DNA of 64,000 nt from Candidatus Avimonas merdigallinarum (lineage in GTDB: Bacteria > Bacillota > Clostridia > Oscillospirales > Acutalibacteraceae). A program made the translations under genes and the position numbers. Positions within the stretch are counted from its first letter, which is position 1, and every line of letters starts with the position of its first letter. Below the pieces are notes generated by a model. That model was not told the origin of the DNA, ran no database searches, and saw only the letters and a program-made list of their open reading frames with translations. Positions 8,617 to 18,597 of this stretch are shown here, piece after piece. The stretch covers positions 1 through 64,000 of the forward strand of contig CAJFGS010000006.1 of NCBI GenBank assembly GCA_904377855.1, given 5' to 3'.

Positions 8617-9123
8617 ATGAGCGACAACAAAGCGGTTTTCGCTGTGCTGGCGGTCAACCATCCCGGCGTGCTGCTGCGGGTGGCGGGGCTTTTTTCCCGG
8701 CGCGGCTTCAATATTGATTCCATCGTGGCCTGTACCACGGAAAACCCGGCCTATTCCCGCCTGACCCTGCTGGTGACGGGGGATGAGGCCACCTTCGCCC
8801 AGCTGACCCGGCAGCTTCTTAAGCTGGAGGATATCCTCACCGTGAAGGTGCTCGAGCCGGAGGAGTGCTCCAACAGCGAGCTGCTGCTGGTGAAGGTGCG
8901 GGCGGCCGGCCCGGCGAGGAGCACGGTGCTCAAGATGGTGCAGGCGTACGGGGCGCGGGTGCTGGATATCGGGGAGGCGACGGTTACCCTCGAAATGACC
9001 GGGCAGACCGAGGAAGTGGACGTGTTTGTCGGCCAGCTGGAGCGGTACGGCATCCTGGAAATGGCCCGCACCGGCATCAACGCCCTCCAGCGGGGGGACG
9101 GCACCATTCACGACGAGAACTGA
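8617..9123 (+). CDS. ilvN: Acetolactate synthase, small regulatory subunit
   Basis: A 168-residue subunit that activates IlvB and gives it feedback control. An N-terminal ACT domain (FAVLAVNHPGVLLRVAGLFS, then GFNIDSI) is followed by the AHAS small-subunit C-terminal domain (RTGINALQRG at the end). Valine binds the ACT interface in characterised homologues. It follows ilvB by 15 bp, with GGGAGGAG just upstream. Length is normal for the short bacterial IlvN/IlvH form. Confidence 0.95.
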   Translation: MSDNKAVFAVLAVNHPGVLLRVAGLFSRRGFNIDSIVACTTENPAYSRLTLLVTGDEATFAQLTRQLLKLEDILTVKVLEPEECSNSELLLVKVRAAGPARSTVLKMVQAYGARVLDIGEATVTLEMTGQTEEVDVFVGQLERYGILEMARTGINALQRGDGTIHDEN

Positions 9124-9160
9124 GCCCGGCCGAAGGCTGTGCGAAAGGGAGGTCCAACCC

Positions 9161-10741
9161 ATGAAACCATTGGTGGAAATATTCGATTCAACCCTGCGCG
9201 ACGGCGCGCAGGGGGAGGGAATTTCGTTTTCGGTGGAGGATAAGCTGGCGGTGGCCCGCCTTCTCGACGGGCTGGGCGTCGCGTATATCGAGGCGGGGAA
9301 TCCCGGCTCCAACCCCAAGGATTTGGAGTTTTTCCGCCGGTCGGGGGAATTAAAGCTGCAGAATTCCCGCTTGGTAGCCTTCGGTTCTACCCGGCGCAAA
9401 GGGATCCGGGCCGAGGAGGACGCCAACGTCCAGGCGCTGCTGACGGCGAACACCGACGCGGTGGCCCTGTTCGGCAAGTGCTGGGACCTGCACGTGCGGG
9501 ATATCCTCCAGACGACCGAGGAGGAGAACTTCGCGATGATTGCGGACACCGTCGCCTTTTTCAAGGGGCGGGGCAAACGGGTGGTGTTCGACGCGGAGCA
9601 TTTCTTCGACGGGTACAAAGCCAATCCCCGGTTCGCCATGAAAGCGCTGGAGGCCGCCGCCGACGCCGGGGCGGACGTGCTCGCCCTGTGCGACACCAAC
9701 GGCGGCGCATTCCCCCAGGAAATCTACGATATTACCCGCGCGGTGGTGGAACGGTTCGGCCCGATGGTGGGCATCCACACCCACAATGACGGGGGGATGG
9801 CGGTGGCCAACTCCATCATGGCGGTGACGGCCGGCGCCACCCATGTGCAGGGGACGTATCTCGGCTTTGGGGAGCGGAGCGGCAACGCGAACCTTTCCAC
9901 CATCATCCCGAACCTGCAGCTTAAGCTGGGGTATGCCTGCATCCCCGAAAACAATATGCCCCGGCTGACCGAGACCGCCCGCAGCATGGCGGAGGTGGCG
10001 AACATCCGGCTGGGCCGGGGGGAGCCGTACGTCGGCTCGAGCGCCTTCGCCCACAAGGCGGGGATGCACGCCGACGGGGTGCTGAAAAACTCCGCTACCT
10101 TTGAACATATCAACCCCGAGGCGGTGGGGAACGAGCGGCGCTTCCTCATGAGCGAGGTGAGCGGCCGGGGGGCGGTGCTGGAAAAGATCCGCCGCTTCTG
10201 CCCTGCTATCCAGAAGAGTTCGCCGGAGCTTAAGGATATCATCGACCAACTCAAGCGGATGGAACTGGAAGGCTATCAGTACGAGGGGGCGGACGGCAGC
10301 TTCGAACTGCTGGTGCGCAAATGCCTGGGCCGGGTCGCCTCGTATTTTGACCTGGTGTATTACCGGATCACCGGCGAAAAGCCCCACGCCCCGGAGCAGA
10401 GCGCGGTCGCGACCCTGAAGGTGCAGGTCGGGGAGCAGTCCCAGATTGCCGCCGGGGAAGGGAACGGCCCGGTCAACGCCCTGGACAAGGCGCTGCGCAG
10501 CGCGCTGGCCGGCTTTTATCCGTCCCTCGCCAACGTCCACCTGGTGGACTACAAGGTGCGGGTGATGGATTCCAAGCAGGCGACGGCGGCCCGGGTGCGG
10601 GTCCTGATTACCTCCACCGACGGGGTGAAGGAATGGACGACGGTCGGGGTCGCCGGGGACGTCATCGAGGCCAGCTGGGCGGCTCTCAGCGATTCCATCG
10701 AATATAAACTGGTTTCCGAGGAGGAAGCGGCCGCCGGCTGA
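9161..10741 (+). CDS. cimA: (R)-citramalate synthase
   Basis: A 526-residue member of the LeuA/CimA family that condenses pyruvate with acetyl-CoA to citramalate, the threonine-independent entry to isoleucine. The opening [20 protein letters not shown] is the CimA form of the HMGL-like TIM barrel. Metal ligands GIHTHND lie near residue 204, followed by [11 protein letters not shown] and the C-terminal LeuA dimer domain that binds the feedback inhibitor. GGGAGG lies 8 nt before the ATG. CimA rather than isopropylmalate synthase fits both the [11 protein letters not shown] signature and the isoleucine specifier of the leader. Confidence 0.92.
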   Translation: MKPLVEIFDSTLRDGAQGEGISFSVEDKLAVARLLDGLGVAYIEAGNPGSNPKDLEFFRRSGELKLQNSRLVAFGSTRRKGIRAEEDANVQALLTANTDAVALFGKCWDLHVRDILQTTEEENFAMIADTVAFFKGRGKRVVFDAEHFFDGYKANPRFAMKALEAAADAGADVLALCDTNGGAFPQEIYDITRAVVERFGPMVGIHTHNDGGMAVANSIMAVTAGATHVQGTYLGFGERSGNANLSTIIPNLQLKLGYACIPENNMPRLTETARSMAEVANIRLGRGEPYVGSSAFAHKAGMHADGVLKNSATFEHINPEAVGNERRFLMSEVSGRGAVLEKIRRFCPAIQKSSPELKDIIDQLKRMELEGYQYEGADGSFELLVRKCLGRVASYFDLVYYRITGEKPHAPEQSAVATLKVQVGEQSQIAAGEGNGPVNALDKALRSALAGFYPSLANVHLVDYKVRVMDSKQATAARVRVLITSTDGVKEWTTVGVAGDVIEASWAALSDSIEYKLVSEEEAAAG

Positions 10742-10815
10742 CGGCGGGGGTTCCTATCCTGAACATATATAGGCGGAAAACGGATTCTTTATCAAAACTA
10801 GGAGGCATCAGAATT

Positions 10816-12078
10816 ATGGGCATGACAATGACGCAGAAAATTCTGGCGGCCCACGCGGGCCTGCCGGAGGTCAAGGCCGGGCAGCTGATTGAGGCCAAGC
10901 TCGACCTCTGCCTGGGCAACGACATCACCTCGCCGGTGGCGGTCAACGAGTTTGAGCGCTGCGGCGCCTGCGGCGTGTTTGACAAATCCCGCGTCGCGCT
11001 GGTAATGGATCACTTCACCCCCAACAAGGACATCAAAGCGGCCGAACAGGTCAAGCGGGTGCGGGAATTTGCGTCGAAGTACGACGTGGAGAACTTCTTT
11101 GACGTGGGGCGCATGGGCGTCGAGCACGCCGTCCTGCCCGAGCAGGGGCTGGTCGGCCCCGGCGACTGCATCATCGGCGCGGACAGCCATACCTGCACCT
11201 ACGGCGCGCTGGGTGCATTTTCGACCGGCGTGGGCTCCACCGACCTGGCGGCCGGCATGGCGACCGGCACCGCGTGGTTCAAGGTGCCCTCCGCGCTGAA
11301 AATCGTGCTGACCGGCAAGCCGGGGAAATACGTCGGCGGCAAGGACGTCATCCTGCATCTCATCGGGATGATCGGGGTGGACGGCGCGCTCTACCGTTCG
11401 CTGGAATTCACCGGCCCGGGGGTTGCCAACCTGACCATGGACGACCGCCTGTGCATTGCGAACATGGCGATCGAGGCCGGGGCGAAAAACGGCATCTTCC
11501 CGGTGGACGCGGTGACCATGGCCTATGTGGAGGGCCGCTTCCAGCGCACCCCGGTGGTGTATGAGGCGGACGCCGACGCGGAATACGACGAGGTAATCGA
11601 GATCGACCTCGCTTCCCTGCGTCCCACCGTGGCCTTCCCCCACCTGCCGGAGAACACCAAGACCATCGACGAATGCAGCGGGCAGGTGAAAATCGACCAG
11701 GCGGTCATCGGCTCCTGCACCAACGGGCGGATCGAGGACCTGCGCGCCGCGGCGGAAATCCTGAAGGGCCGCAAGGTGGCCAAGGGGGTGCGCTGCATTG
11801 TGATCCCCGCCACCCAGCAGATCTGGCTGGATGCCATGCACGAAGGGCTGTTCGACATCTTTGTCGAGGCCGGTGCGGTGGTTTCCACCCCGACCTGCGG
11901 CCCCTGCCTGGGCGGGCATATGGGCATCCTCGCCGCGGGCGAGCGGGCGGTTTCCACCACCAACCGCAACTTTGTGGGGCGGATGGGCCATGTGGACAGC
12001 GAAGTCTACCTCTCCAACCCCTATGTGGCGGCGGCGTCCGCCGTTACCGGCTATATCACCGATCCGGCGTCGCTGTAA
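10816..12078 (+). CDS. leuC: 3-isopropylmalate/citramalate dehydratase, large subunit
   Basis: A 420-residue aconitase-family subunit binding a 4Fe-4S cluster through GSCTNGR and PTCGPCLGG, with the [10 protein letters not shown] motif near residue 117. With LeuD it isomerises 2-isopropylmalate and, in the citramalate route, citramalate to 3-methylmalate. It is the shorter prokaryotic HACN/LeuC type. AGGAGG (10800-10805) precedes ATG 10816; a second ATG two codons later is an alternative. It is separated from cimA by a 74-bp AT-rich gap. Confidence 0.94.
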   Translation: MGMTMTQKILAAHAGLPEVKAGQLIEAKLDLCLGNDITSPVAVNEFERCGACGVFDKSRVALVMDHFTPNKDIKAAEQVKRVREFASKYDVENFFDVGRMGVEHAVLPEQGLVGPGDCIIGADSHTCTYGALGAFSTGVGSTDLAAGMATGTAWFKVPSALKIVLTGKPGKYVGGKDVILHLIGMIGVDGALYRSLEFTGPGVANLTMDDRLCIANMAIEAGAKNGIFPVDAVTMAYVEGRFQRTPVVYEADADAEYDEVIEIDLASLRPTVAFPHLPENTKTIDECSGQVKIDQAVIGSCTNGRIEDLRAAAEILKGRKVAKGVRCIVIPATQQIWLDAMHEGLFDIFVEAGAVVSTPTCGPCLGGHMGILAAGERAVSTTNRNFVGRMGHVDSEVYLSNPYVAAASAVTGYITDPASL

Positions 12079-12126
12079 CGGCGGCGCGGCGGAAGGCTCA
12101 ATCAGCGTGAAAGGATGGTCATCAAT

Positions 12127-12615
12127 ATGATTGCACAGGGCAAAGTCCATAAATACGGCGATAACGTCGACACCGACGTCATCATCCCCGCGCGGTACCT
12201 CAATACCTCCAAGCATGAGGAACTGGCCGCGCACTGTATGGAAGACATCGACAAGGATTTCGTGAAGAACGTGAGGGCCGGCGACATCATGGTGGCGCGG
12301 AAGAATTTCGGCTGCGGCTCCTCCCGCGAGCACGCCCCCATTGCGATTAAGGCGAGCGGCATCTCCTGCGTTATCGCTTCCACCTTCGCCCGGATTTTCT
12401 ACCGCAACGCCATCAACATCGGGCTGGCGATCCTCGAATGCGACGAAGCGGCCCAGGACATCCAGGACGGCGATGAGGTCAAGGTGGATTTCGACACGGG
12501 GGTCATCCAGAACCTCACCACCGGGAAAACCTACCAGGCCGAGCCCTTCCCGCCCTTTATCCAGAACATCATCGAAAAGGGCGGCCTGCTCAATTCCATC
12601 AAAGACCGGCTGTAA
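12127..12615 (+). CDS. leuD: 3-isopropylmalate/citramalate dehydratase, small subunit
   Basis: A 162-residue swivel-domain partner of LeuC. Seen are [18 protein letters not shown] at the start and the [10 protein letters not shown] loop near residue 60, which contacts the substrate. An ATG at 12115 is in frame but has no room for a ribosome binding site; ATG 12127 matches family starts. It is last gene of the operon, followed by a terminator. leuB, which would be needed to finish either pathway, is not in this window. Confidence 0.94.
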   Translation: MIAQGKVHKYGDNVDTDVIIPARYLNTSKHEELAAHCMEDIDKDFVKNVRAGDIMVARKNFGCGSSREHAPIAIKASGISCVIASTFARIFYRNAINIGLAILECDEAAQDIQDGDEVKVDFDTGVIQNLTTGKTYQAEPFPPFIQNIIEKGGLLNSIKDRL

Positions 12616-12630
12616 GCCCGGCATCTGCTC

Positions 12631-12665
12631 AAACAGCACACGGCAAGCGCCGTGTGCTGTTTGTC
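12631..12665 (+). terminator. Terminator of the ilvB-leuD operon
   Basis: A 14-bp perfect stem (12631-12644 with 12649-12662) with loop AAGC begins 15 nt after the leuD stop. The arm ends in GCTGTTT, followed by GTCT. Confidence 0.85.
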
Positions 12666-12793
12666 TCAGGGGAAGAGGAAGGGAGCGGGGAGGCCAAGCC
12701 TCCGCACGCCGGGCGCCGGGGGAATGGCGCTTCCCCCCTTTATCGCCGGCGCGGCGGCGATGCAGCCGGACAGCCCCAGCTTTCAGGCGCAGA

Positions 12794-12836
12794 ATACAAG
12801 CAGGGCCCCCGCCTCAGGCAGGGGCCCTGCTTGTAT
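12794..12836 (-). terminator. 16-bp hairpin terminator of the MATE gene
   Basis: 12794-12809 pairs with 12821-12836 (ATACAAGCAGGGCCCC and complement), with a small GCC/GGC inner stem. It lies 40 bp past the end of the minus-strand MATE gene. The T-run is weak in both directions, so it may be bidirectional. The 130 bp between it and the leuD terminator show no gene. Confidence 0.7.
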
Positions 12837-12875
12837 AATATATCGAGCGGTGTGCGCCGGCTGCTAAAGCGGCCG

Positions 12876-14261
12876 TCAGATGACGTGGATGTTCATCCAC
12901 TTCCCCTGGATAAAGCGGATGACAAAGGCGACGTCCCGGACAATCCAGTCGATGAACATGGCCAGCCATACGCCGAGCAGCCCGAGAGCGAGCCCGGTGG
13001 GATTGGCCAGGACATAGCTCAGCCCGATCCGGAAAACAAACATCGAAACCATGGACACCACCATGGTGAATACGGCATCGCCGGCGGCGCGCAGGGCGTT
13101 GGGCAGGGTGAAGGCGAGCGGCCAGAACAGCATGGTGAAGACCGCGCACCAGCGCAGCACTTCGGCGGCCATTGCCGCAGAAGCCGGCTCCAGGTTAAAC
13201 AGGGAGACCAGGGGATCGGCTATCAAGAGCAGGATTAGGCAAAGCACGCCCATGGAAAGGTAGGTTGCGCCCATGAGCTTTTTGGTATAGGAAACCGCTT
13301 CCTTTGCACGGCCTGCGCCAATGCATTGCCCGACGACGGTGATCATTGCCAGCCCGATCGCCTGGCCGGGAACGTTGATGACGCTGGCGACGCTGTTGGC
13401 GATGGCGTTTGCCGCCACGGCGTTGGTGCCAAAGGAGGTGATCAGGCTGAGCACCAGCAGCTTGCCGATTTGGAACAGGCCGTTTTCCAGCCCGTTGGGG
13501 ATGCCTACCACCAGGATCCGGCGCACCATCCCTCCCTGAAACTCCGGACGGAAGAGCTTTTCCATCCGCAGCAGGCAGTTGTGCCGCTGCAAAAGCACAA
13601 GGATCACCACCGCCGCGACGATGCGGGAAACCAGGGTGCCGATGCCGGCGCCCAGCGCTCCCATTTGGAACCCATAGATCAAAAGGGCGTTCACCGAGAT
13701 ATTCACAATGTTGACCAGCAGGGAGTTGAACATGGATACCTTGCTGTTCCCCATGGCGCGGAAGAGGGCGGCGCCGGCATTGTAAACCGCCATAAACGGA
13801 TATGCCAGCGCGGTGGAGAGGAAATACGCCAGGGCGCTGTCCATGACGTCCGGCTCGATATTCCCGAAAATCAGGGAGAGGATATGTTCCCGGAAGACAA
13901 GCGCCAGGACCATCAGCGCGGTAGAGACAACCGTCACCGTATACAGCAGCTGCTTGGCGGCGGTTCGGGCATTGTGGATGTCCTGCCGCCCCAGATACTG
14001 CGAAACAATCACCGTTCCGCCGGTGGAGAGGGCGGTAAATATCTGGATGAGCAGAAGGTTGATGTTGTCCACCAGGGATACGCCGGATACGGCGGCTTCA
14101 CCGGTGGCGGTCACCATGACGGTGTCGGCCATACCTACGCTCATGAGCAAAAACTGCTCGATTATCAGAGGAATAATAAGACGAATTAAAGACTGCCGGT
14201 TGAACAAAGGGGTGCTCGGCTCCTCTTGGCTTGTCCCGGCCGGGGATAACGCCGCTTTCAC
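12876..14261 (-). CDS. MATE-family exporter
   Basis: A 461-residue, roughly 12-helix membrane protein of the MATE family. N-terminal IIPLIIEQFLLMSVGMADTV and the repeat-half boundary VVGIPNGLENGLF near residue 255 are typical of clostridial MATE exporters. It probably exports cationic drugs or metabolites with Na+ or H+ antiport. It is transcribed divergently from the marR-ABC operon, with about 250 bp between starts that carry MarR-like dyads nearer marR, so co-regulation is possible. It differs clearly from the MATE at 971-2323. Confidence 0.92.
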   Translation of the reverse strand: MKAALSPAGTSQEEPSTPLFNRQSLIRLIIPLIIEQFLLMSVGMADTVMVTATGEAAVSGVSLVDNINLLLIQIFTALSTGGTVIVSQYLGRQDIHNARTAAKQLLYTVTVVSTALMVLALVFREHILSLIFGNIEPDVMDSALAYFLSTALAYPFMAVYNAGAALFRAMGNSKVSMFNSLLVNIVNISVNALLIYGFQMGALGAGIGTLVSRIVAAVVILVLLQRHNCLLRMEKLFRPEFQGGMVRRILVVGIPNGLENGLFQIGKLLVLSLITSFGTNAVAANAIANSVASVINVPGQAIGLAMITVVGQCIGAGRAKEAVSYTKKLMGATYLSMGVLCLILLLIADPLVSLFNLEPASAAMAAEVLRWCAVFTMLFWPLAFTLPNALRAAGDAVFTMVVSMVSMFVFRIGLSYVLANPTGLALGLLGVWLAMFIDWIVRDVAFVIRFIQGKWMNIHVI

Positions 14262-14441
14262 TGCTGACCAATCCCTTCTCGCTGGAATTGCTGCGGGGCG
14301 CCGCGGAGCATCCGCGGGGATGCCGATTGGACAGAAACGTTCCTTTTTCGCCCCAATCCTACATTATAACAGCACCTTCCCTATTGTACAACCAGAATTT
14401 TCTGACCTACTGGCAGACAGGCTGCCTGTATACGTCCGCCC

Positions 14442-14469
14442 TTGACAAAACGCGCAGGCCGCCTATAAT
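14442..14469 (+). promoter_or_regulatory. Promoter of the marR-ABC operon
   Basis: TTGACA (14442-14447), 16-bp spacer, TATAAT (14464-14469). The last T of the -10 is the first base of the first dyad, so bound repressor would block polymerase. Confidence 0.88.
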
Positions 14470-14495
14470 TGATATATCAATCGTTGATGTGTCAA
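14468..14495. promoter_or_regulatory. Tandem MarR-type operators
   Basis: ATTGATATATCAAT (14468-14481) is a perfect palindrome and TTGATGTGTCAA (14484-14495) an imperfect copy, with centres 15 bp apart. They run from the -10 through the start site, just before the marR ribosome binding site. TTGAT-n-ATCAA dyads are typical of MarR autorepression. Confidence 0.75.
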
Positions 14496-14510
14496 TGGGA
14501 GGGGAACGGT

Positions 14511-14936
14511 GTGGAGAAAACGTTCCACATGCTGCTGTACCGTGCTTTTCACGCGCAGCGGAATTATCTGCGCCCCTTTGTGGGGGAGATTGGCCTGGGC
14601 TCCGGCCAGCCGAAACTGGTCGCGTACCTGGCGGAGCGGGGGCCCTGCCGCCAGCGGGAACTGGCCGGGTATTTTGAAATCGACCCGGCGGCGGTCAGCC
14701 GGATGCTGGACGCGCTGGAAAAGGGCGGGTTCGTCACCCGGCGGGTGGACGAGAGCAACCGCCGGGCGGATATCATTTCGCTGACGGAGCAGGGGCTTCA
14801 GGCGAATGCGGCGTGGCAGGGCCACTGCCGGGAGGCGGAGGAACTGATGCTGGATGGGTTTACGGCGGCGGAAAAGGAACAGTTTGCGCAGTATCTTACG
14901 CGGGCTTACCATAACCTGCGCCGGCATAAGGGGTAA
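14511..14936 (+). CDS. MarR-family transcriptional regulator
   Basis: A 141-residue winged-helix repressor: RELAGYFEIDPAAVSRMLDA is the HTH, followed by the wing VTRRVDESNRRADIISLTEQG. Such proteins repress their own operon until a ligand or drug binds. The frame is open from TTG 14469, but that lies inside the promoter. GTG 14511 has GGGAGGGG 6 nt upstream and gives a normal N-terminus (MEKTFHMLLYRAF). It is followed 12 bp later by two ABC half-transporters, whose control it most likely exerts. Confidence 0.9.
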   Translation: MEKTFHMLLYRAFHAQRNYLRPFVGEIGLGSGQPKLVAYLAERGPCRQRELAGYFEIDPAAVSRMLDALEKGGFVTRRVDESNRRADIISLTEQGLQANAAWQGHCREAEELMLDGFTAAEKEQFAQYLTRAYHNLRRHKG

Positions 14937-14948
14937 GGAGGGTCTTGC

Positions 14949-16700
14949 GTGAACGATTTGAAGCGGCTGTTTGGTTACCTCGGCCCGTACCGCCGGGATT
15001 TGGTGCTGGGGGCCCTCCTGGTGCTGGTGGAAACTGTTTTTGAACTGGTGATCCCGATCCTCATGGCGGATATTATCGACGTGGGGGTCGTCAATCACGA
15101 CGTCCCGTATATCCTGCGGCAGGGAGGGCTGATGGGCCTTTGCGCGCTCATGGCTTTGCTGACCGGCCTGCTGTACGCCCGGTATGCCGCCCGCGCGGCC
15201 TACGGGCTGGGCGCCCGGGTGCGGGAGGCGGAATTTGCGAAGGTGCAGCAGTATGCCTTCTCCAACCTGGACCATTTTGAAACATCCTCACTCGTCACCC
15301 GGATGACCACCGACGTCACCGTGCTGCAGAACGCCTTCACCGGCGGGCTGCGGCCGATGGTGCGCGGGCCGTCGATGCTCATCCTCGGCGTGGGGCTGTC
15401 CATTTATATGAACGCCCAGCTTTCCCTGGTCTTTTTTGTCAGCGCGCCGATCCTCGCCCTGATCCTCTTTTTCATCGTGCGCAGGATCGCCCCCATGTAT
15501 TCCCGGCTGCAAAAGGCGGTGGATCGGCTGAACAATGTGGTGCAGGAGGGGCTGACGGCCATCCGCGCGGTCAAGGCGTTTGTCCGCGGGGAATATGAGG
15601 AGGAAAAGTTCCGGGCAGTGAACGAGAACCTGCAGCAGACCAGCCAGAAGACCTTCCATTACGCGGTGCTCAACCTGCCGGCGTTCCAGTTCACCATGTA
15701 CGCCGCCGCGGTGCTGATTATGTGGTTCGGCGGGAACATGATCCTGAACGGGCGCCTCCAGGTGGGGGAACTGACCGGCTTTATGAGCTATGTGCTCCAG
15801 GTGATGAATTCCCTGATGATGATCTCCAACGTCTTTCTCCTCCTTACCCGTTCGCTGGCCAGCGCCAAGCGGGTGGTGGAGGTGCTGGAGGAAACGCCGG
15901 AGGTTTCCTCCCCGGAAGGGGCGGCTGCCGACGTGCCCGACGGCAGCGTCGAGTTCCGGGACGTTTCCTTCAAATACCACCGGGACGCGCAGGAATACGC
16001 GCTGTCCCATGTCAGCCTTCGGATTTCCGCCGGCCAGACGGTGGGGATTATCGGCGGCACCGGCTCGGCCAAAAGCACCCTGGTCCAGCTGATCCCCCGG
16101 CTGTACGACGTGACCGAAGGGCAGGTGCTCGTCGGCGGGCGGGACGTGCGGGAGTACGATCTGCAGGCGCTCCGGGATGCGGTGGGGATTGTCCTTCAGA
16201 AGAACGTGCTCTTTTCCGGCACCGTGCGGGAGAACCTGCTTTGGGGGAACCCGCAGGCGGACGATGAAACCCTCTGGGAGGCCTGCCGGGACGCCTGCGC
16301 GGACGAATTCCTCGAGCGGATGCCCGAGGGGCTGGACACCGACCTCGGCCAGGGCGGGGTGAACGTATCCGGCGGGCAGAAGCAGCGGCTCTGCATCGCG
16401 CGGACCCTGCTCAAGCAGCCGAAAATCCTGATTTTCGACGATTCCACCAGCGCGGTGGATACCGCGACGGAGGCGAAAATCCGGGCGGCCCTCGCAAGGC
16501 GCCGGGACGTGACCAAAATCATTATCGCCCAGCGGGTTACGTCGGTGATGAATGCGGACAGGATTGTTATCCTGGACGACGGCCGGGTCCACGCGGCGGG
16601 GACCCACCGTGAGCTGCTGGCGTCCGACCCGATTTATCAGGAAATTTACGCTTCGCAGAGGAAGGGGGCGGAAGAGCATGGCGCGGATACTGAGCGGTAA
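14949..16700 (+). CDS. ABC exporter half, TMD-NBD, with degenerate catalytic site (BmrC/YheI-like)
   Basis: A 583-residue protein with six N-terminal helices (to about 310), then an ATPase domain. Walker A GGTGSAKST starts near 368, signature NVSGGQKQR near 470, and Walker B reads LIFDD, with Asp where the catalytic Glu normally lies. That substitution marks one half of heterodimeric exporters such as BmrCD and TM287/288. It starts at GTG 14949, with AAGGAGG upstream. Its stop overlaps the next gene, so the halves are translationally coupled. Predicted role: multidrug or lipid export at the cytoplasmic membrane. Confidence 0.93.
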   Translation: MNDLKRLFGYLGPYRRDLVLGALLVLVETVFELVIPILMADIIDVGVVNHDVPYILRQGGLMGLCALMALLTGLLYARYAARAAYGLGARVREAEFAKVQQYAFSNLDHFETSSLVTRMTTDVTVLQNAFTGGLRPMVRGPSMLILGVGLSIYMNAQLSLVFFVSAPILALILFFIVRRIAPMYSRLQKAVDRLNNVVQEGLTAIRAVKAFVRGEYEEEKFRAVNENLQQTSQKTFHYAVLNLPAFQFTMYAAAVLIMWFGGNMILNGRLQVGELTGFMSYVLQVMNSLMMISNVFLLLTRSLASAKRVVEVLEETPEVSSPEGAAADVPDGSVEFRDVSFKYHRDAQEYALSHVSLRISAGQTVGIIGGTGSAKSTLVQLIPRLYDVTEGQVLVGGRDVREYDLQALRDAVGIVLQKNVLFSGTVRENLLWGNPQADDETLWEACRDACADEFLERMPEGLDTDLGQGGVNVSGGQKQRLCIARTLLKQPKILIFDDSTSAVDTATEAKIRAALARRRDVTKIIIAQRVTSVMNADRIVILDDGRVHAAGTHRELLASDPIYQEIYASQRKGAEEHGADTER

Positions 16701-18519
16701 GCGCCCGCAGAATCTCAAATTCACCGTCCAGTCCCTCCTGTCCTATATGGGGCGCCACAAGGCCCTGCTGGGCGTCGTCGCAGTGCTGGTGACGATCAGC
16801 GCGCTGGCGAACCTGCTGGGCACCTATATGCTCCGGCCGGTGGTGAATTCCCTGGCCTCCGGCAATATGGGGGATCTGGTGCGGGGGGTGGCGGTCACCG
16901 CCCTCATTTACGGGGTGGGGGTCCTGGCCGCCTACGGCTATACCCAGACCATGGTCAAGGCGGCCCAGAAGGTGCTGTTCGACATCCGGCGGGATCTGTT
17001 CGCCCATCTGCAGAAGCTGCCGCTGCGCTTCTTCGATTCCCGGCGGCACGGCGATATCATGAGCTATTTCACCAACGACGTGGACACCATCTCGGACGCG
17101 CTCAACAACAGCTTCGCCATGGTCATCCAGAGCTTTATCCAGATCGTGGGGACCCTGACGCTGCTGTTCATCCTCAACTGGCGGCTGACCCTGGTGGCGG
17201 TCGTCTGCTACATTGTGATGTTCTGGTATATCCGGTACAGCGGCAAGCGCAGCAAGGCGTATTTCAACCGCCAGCAGGCCTGCCTGGGCGATCTGGACGG
17301 CTATATCGAAGAGATGGTCAACGGCCAGAAGGTGGTCAAGGTCTTCAACCATGAGGCGGAAAACCTGCGGGCTTTCCGGGAGAAGAACGAAAAGCTCCGC
17401 CAGGCGGGGACCGGCGCGCAGAGCTACGCGGCCACCATGGTGCCGGCGGTGGTCAGCATCTCGTATGTCAACTACGCGATTGCGGCGGTGCTGGGCGGCA
17501 TCATGGCCATGCAGGGCATGACCGACGTGGGAAGCCTGGCCAGCTACCTGGTTTTCGTCCGGCAGGCGGCCATGCCGATTAACCAGTTCACCCAGCAGAG
17601 CAATTTCCTGCTGGCGGCGCTGGCCGGCGCGGAGCGCATCTTTACCGTGATGCTGCAAAAGCCCGAGGCGGACGACGGGAAAATCGACCTGGTCAACGTC
17701 CGGCAGGAAGCCGGGCGGCTTGTCCCCTGCGGGGAAAAGACCGGCCTCTGGGCGTGGCGCAGGACGGACGGCGGGCTGGTCCCGCTGCGGGGGGACGTGC
17801 GCTTCGAGCATGTGAGCTTCGGCTATGAGGATTCCCGCCGGATTCTGAAGGACGTCAGCCTGTATGCCAAGCCGGGGCAGAAAATCGCCTTCGTCGGCTC
17901 GACCGGCGCGGGGAAAACCACCATCACCAACCTCATCAACCGCTTTTACGACGTGCAGGGGGGGCGGGTGGTTTACGACGGGATTGACGTCAGGGATATC
18001 CGCAAGGATTCGCTGCGGCGCTCGCTGGGGATTGTGCTGCAGGACACCCACCTCTTCACCGGCACCATCGCGGACAATATCCGCTTCGGCAAGCTGGACG
18101 CTACCGAGGAGGAGATTGTGGAAGCGGCGAAAATCGCCAATGCCGATTCCTTCATCCGCCGCCTGCCGCAGGGGTACCGCACCATGGTGACGGCGGACGG
18201 CGCAAACCTCTCCCAGGGCCAGCGGCAGCTTCTGGCCATCGCCCGCGCGGCGGTGGCCGATCCGCCCGTGCTCATTCTGGACGAGGCGACCTCCAGCATC
18301 GATACCCGCACCGAGGCGCTGATTGAAAAGGGGATGGACCGGCTTATGGAGGGGCGGACCGTTTTCGTCATCGCCCACCGCCTTTCCACCGTGCGCAACG
18401 CGGACGCCATCATGGTACTGGAGCACGGGGAGATCGTGGAGCGGGGGAGCCACGACGATCTGCTGGCAAAAAAAGGGGAGTACTACCAGCTTTATACCGG
18501 GATGTTCGAGCTTTCCTAG
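16678..18519 (+). CDS. ABC exporter half, TMD-NBD, with consensus catalytic site (BmrD/YheH-like)
   Basis: A 613-residue partner of the preceding half. Walker A GSTGAGKTT lies near 405, signature NLSQGQRQL near 511 and Walker B VLILDEATSS near 533, with the catalytic Glu present. An extra linker (about residues 330-375) between the membrane domain and ATPase contains an acidic/basic insert also known in YheH-type subunits. The frame is open from 16552, but ATG 16678 (MARILSGKRPQN) overlaps the upstream gene by 23 bp, as usual in this pair. One full ATPase site per heterodimer is expected to be competent. Confidence 0.93.
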   Translation: MARILSGKRPQNLKFTVQSLLSYMGRHKALLGVVAVLVTISALANLLGTYMLRPVVNSLASGNMGDLVRGVAVTALIYGVGVLAAYGYTQTMVKAAQKVLFDIRRDLFAHLQKLPLRFFDSRRHGDIMSYFTNDVDTISDALNNSFAMVIQSFIQIVGTLTLLFILNWRLTLVAVVCYIVMFWYIRYSGKRSKAYFNRQQACLGDLDGYIEEMVNGQKVVKVFNHEAENLRAFREKNEKLRQAGTGAQSYAATMVPAVVSISYVNYAIAAVLGGIMAMQGMTDVGSLASYLVFVRQAAMPINQFTQQSNFLLAALAGAERIFTVMLQKPEADDGKIDLVNVRQEAGRLVPCGEKTGLWAWRRTDGGLVPLRGDVRFEHVSFGYEDSRRILKDVSLYAKPGQKIAFVGSTGAGKTTITNLINRFYDVQGGRVVYDGIDVRDIRKDSLRRSLGIVLQDTHLFTGTIADNIRFGKLDATEEEIVEAAKIANADSFIRRLPQGYRTMVTADGANLSQGQRQLLAIARAAVADPPVLILDEATSSIDTRTEALIEKGMDRLMEGRTVFVIAHRLSTVRNADAIMVLEHGEIVERGSHDDLLAKKGEYYQLYTGMFELS

Positions 18520-18597
18520 GAGCGCGCCGCGTCCATAACCGGAAGGACAGGAACGGCGCAGGCCGCGAAAGCGGGCCGAAAAAAGGAAAAAGCCGCA

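Noticed and set aside
10798-12639. Long minus-strand frame (613 codons) antisense to leuC-leuD
   Set aside because: High-GC shadow: rich in His, Gly, Arg and Val with no family motif, lying exactly opposite two certain genes.
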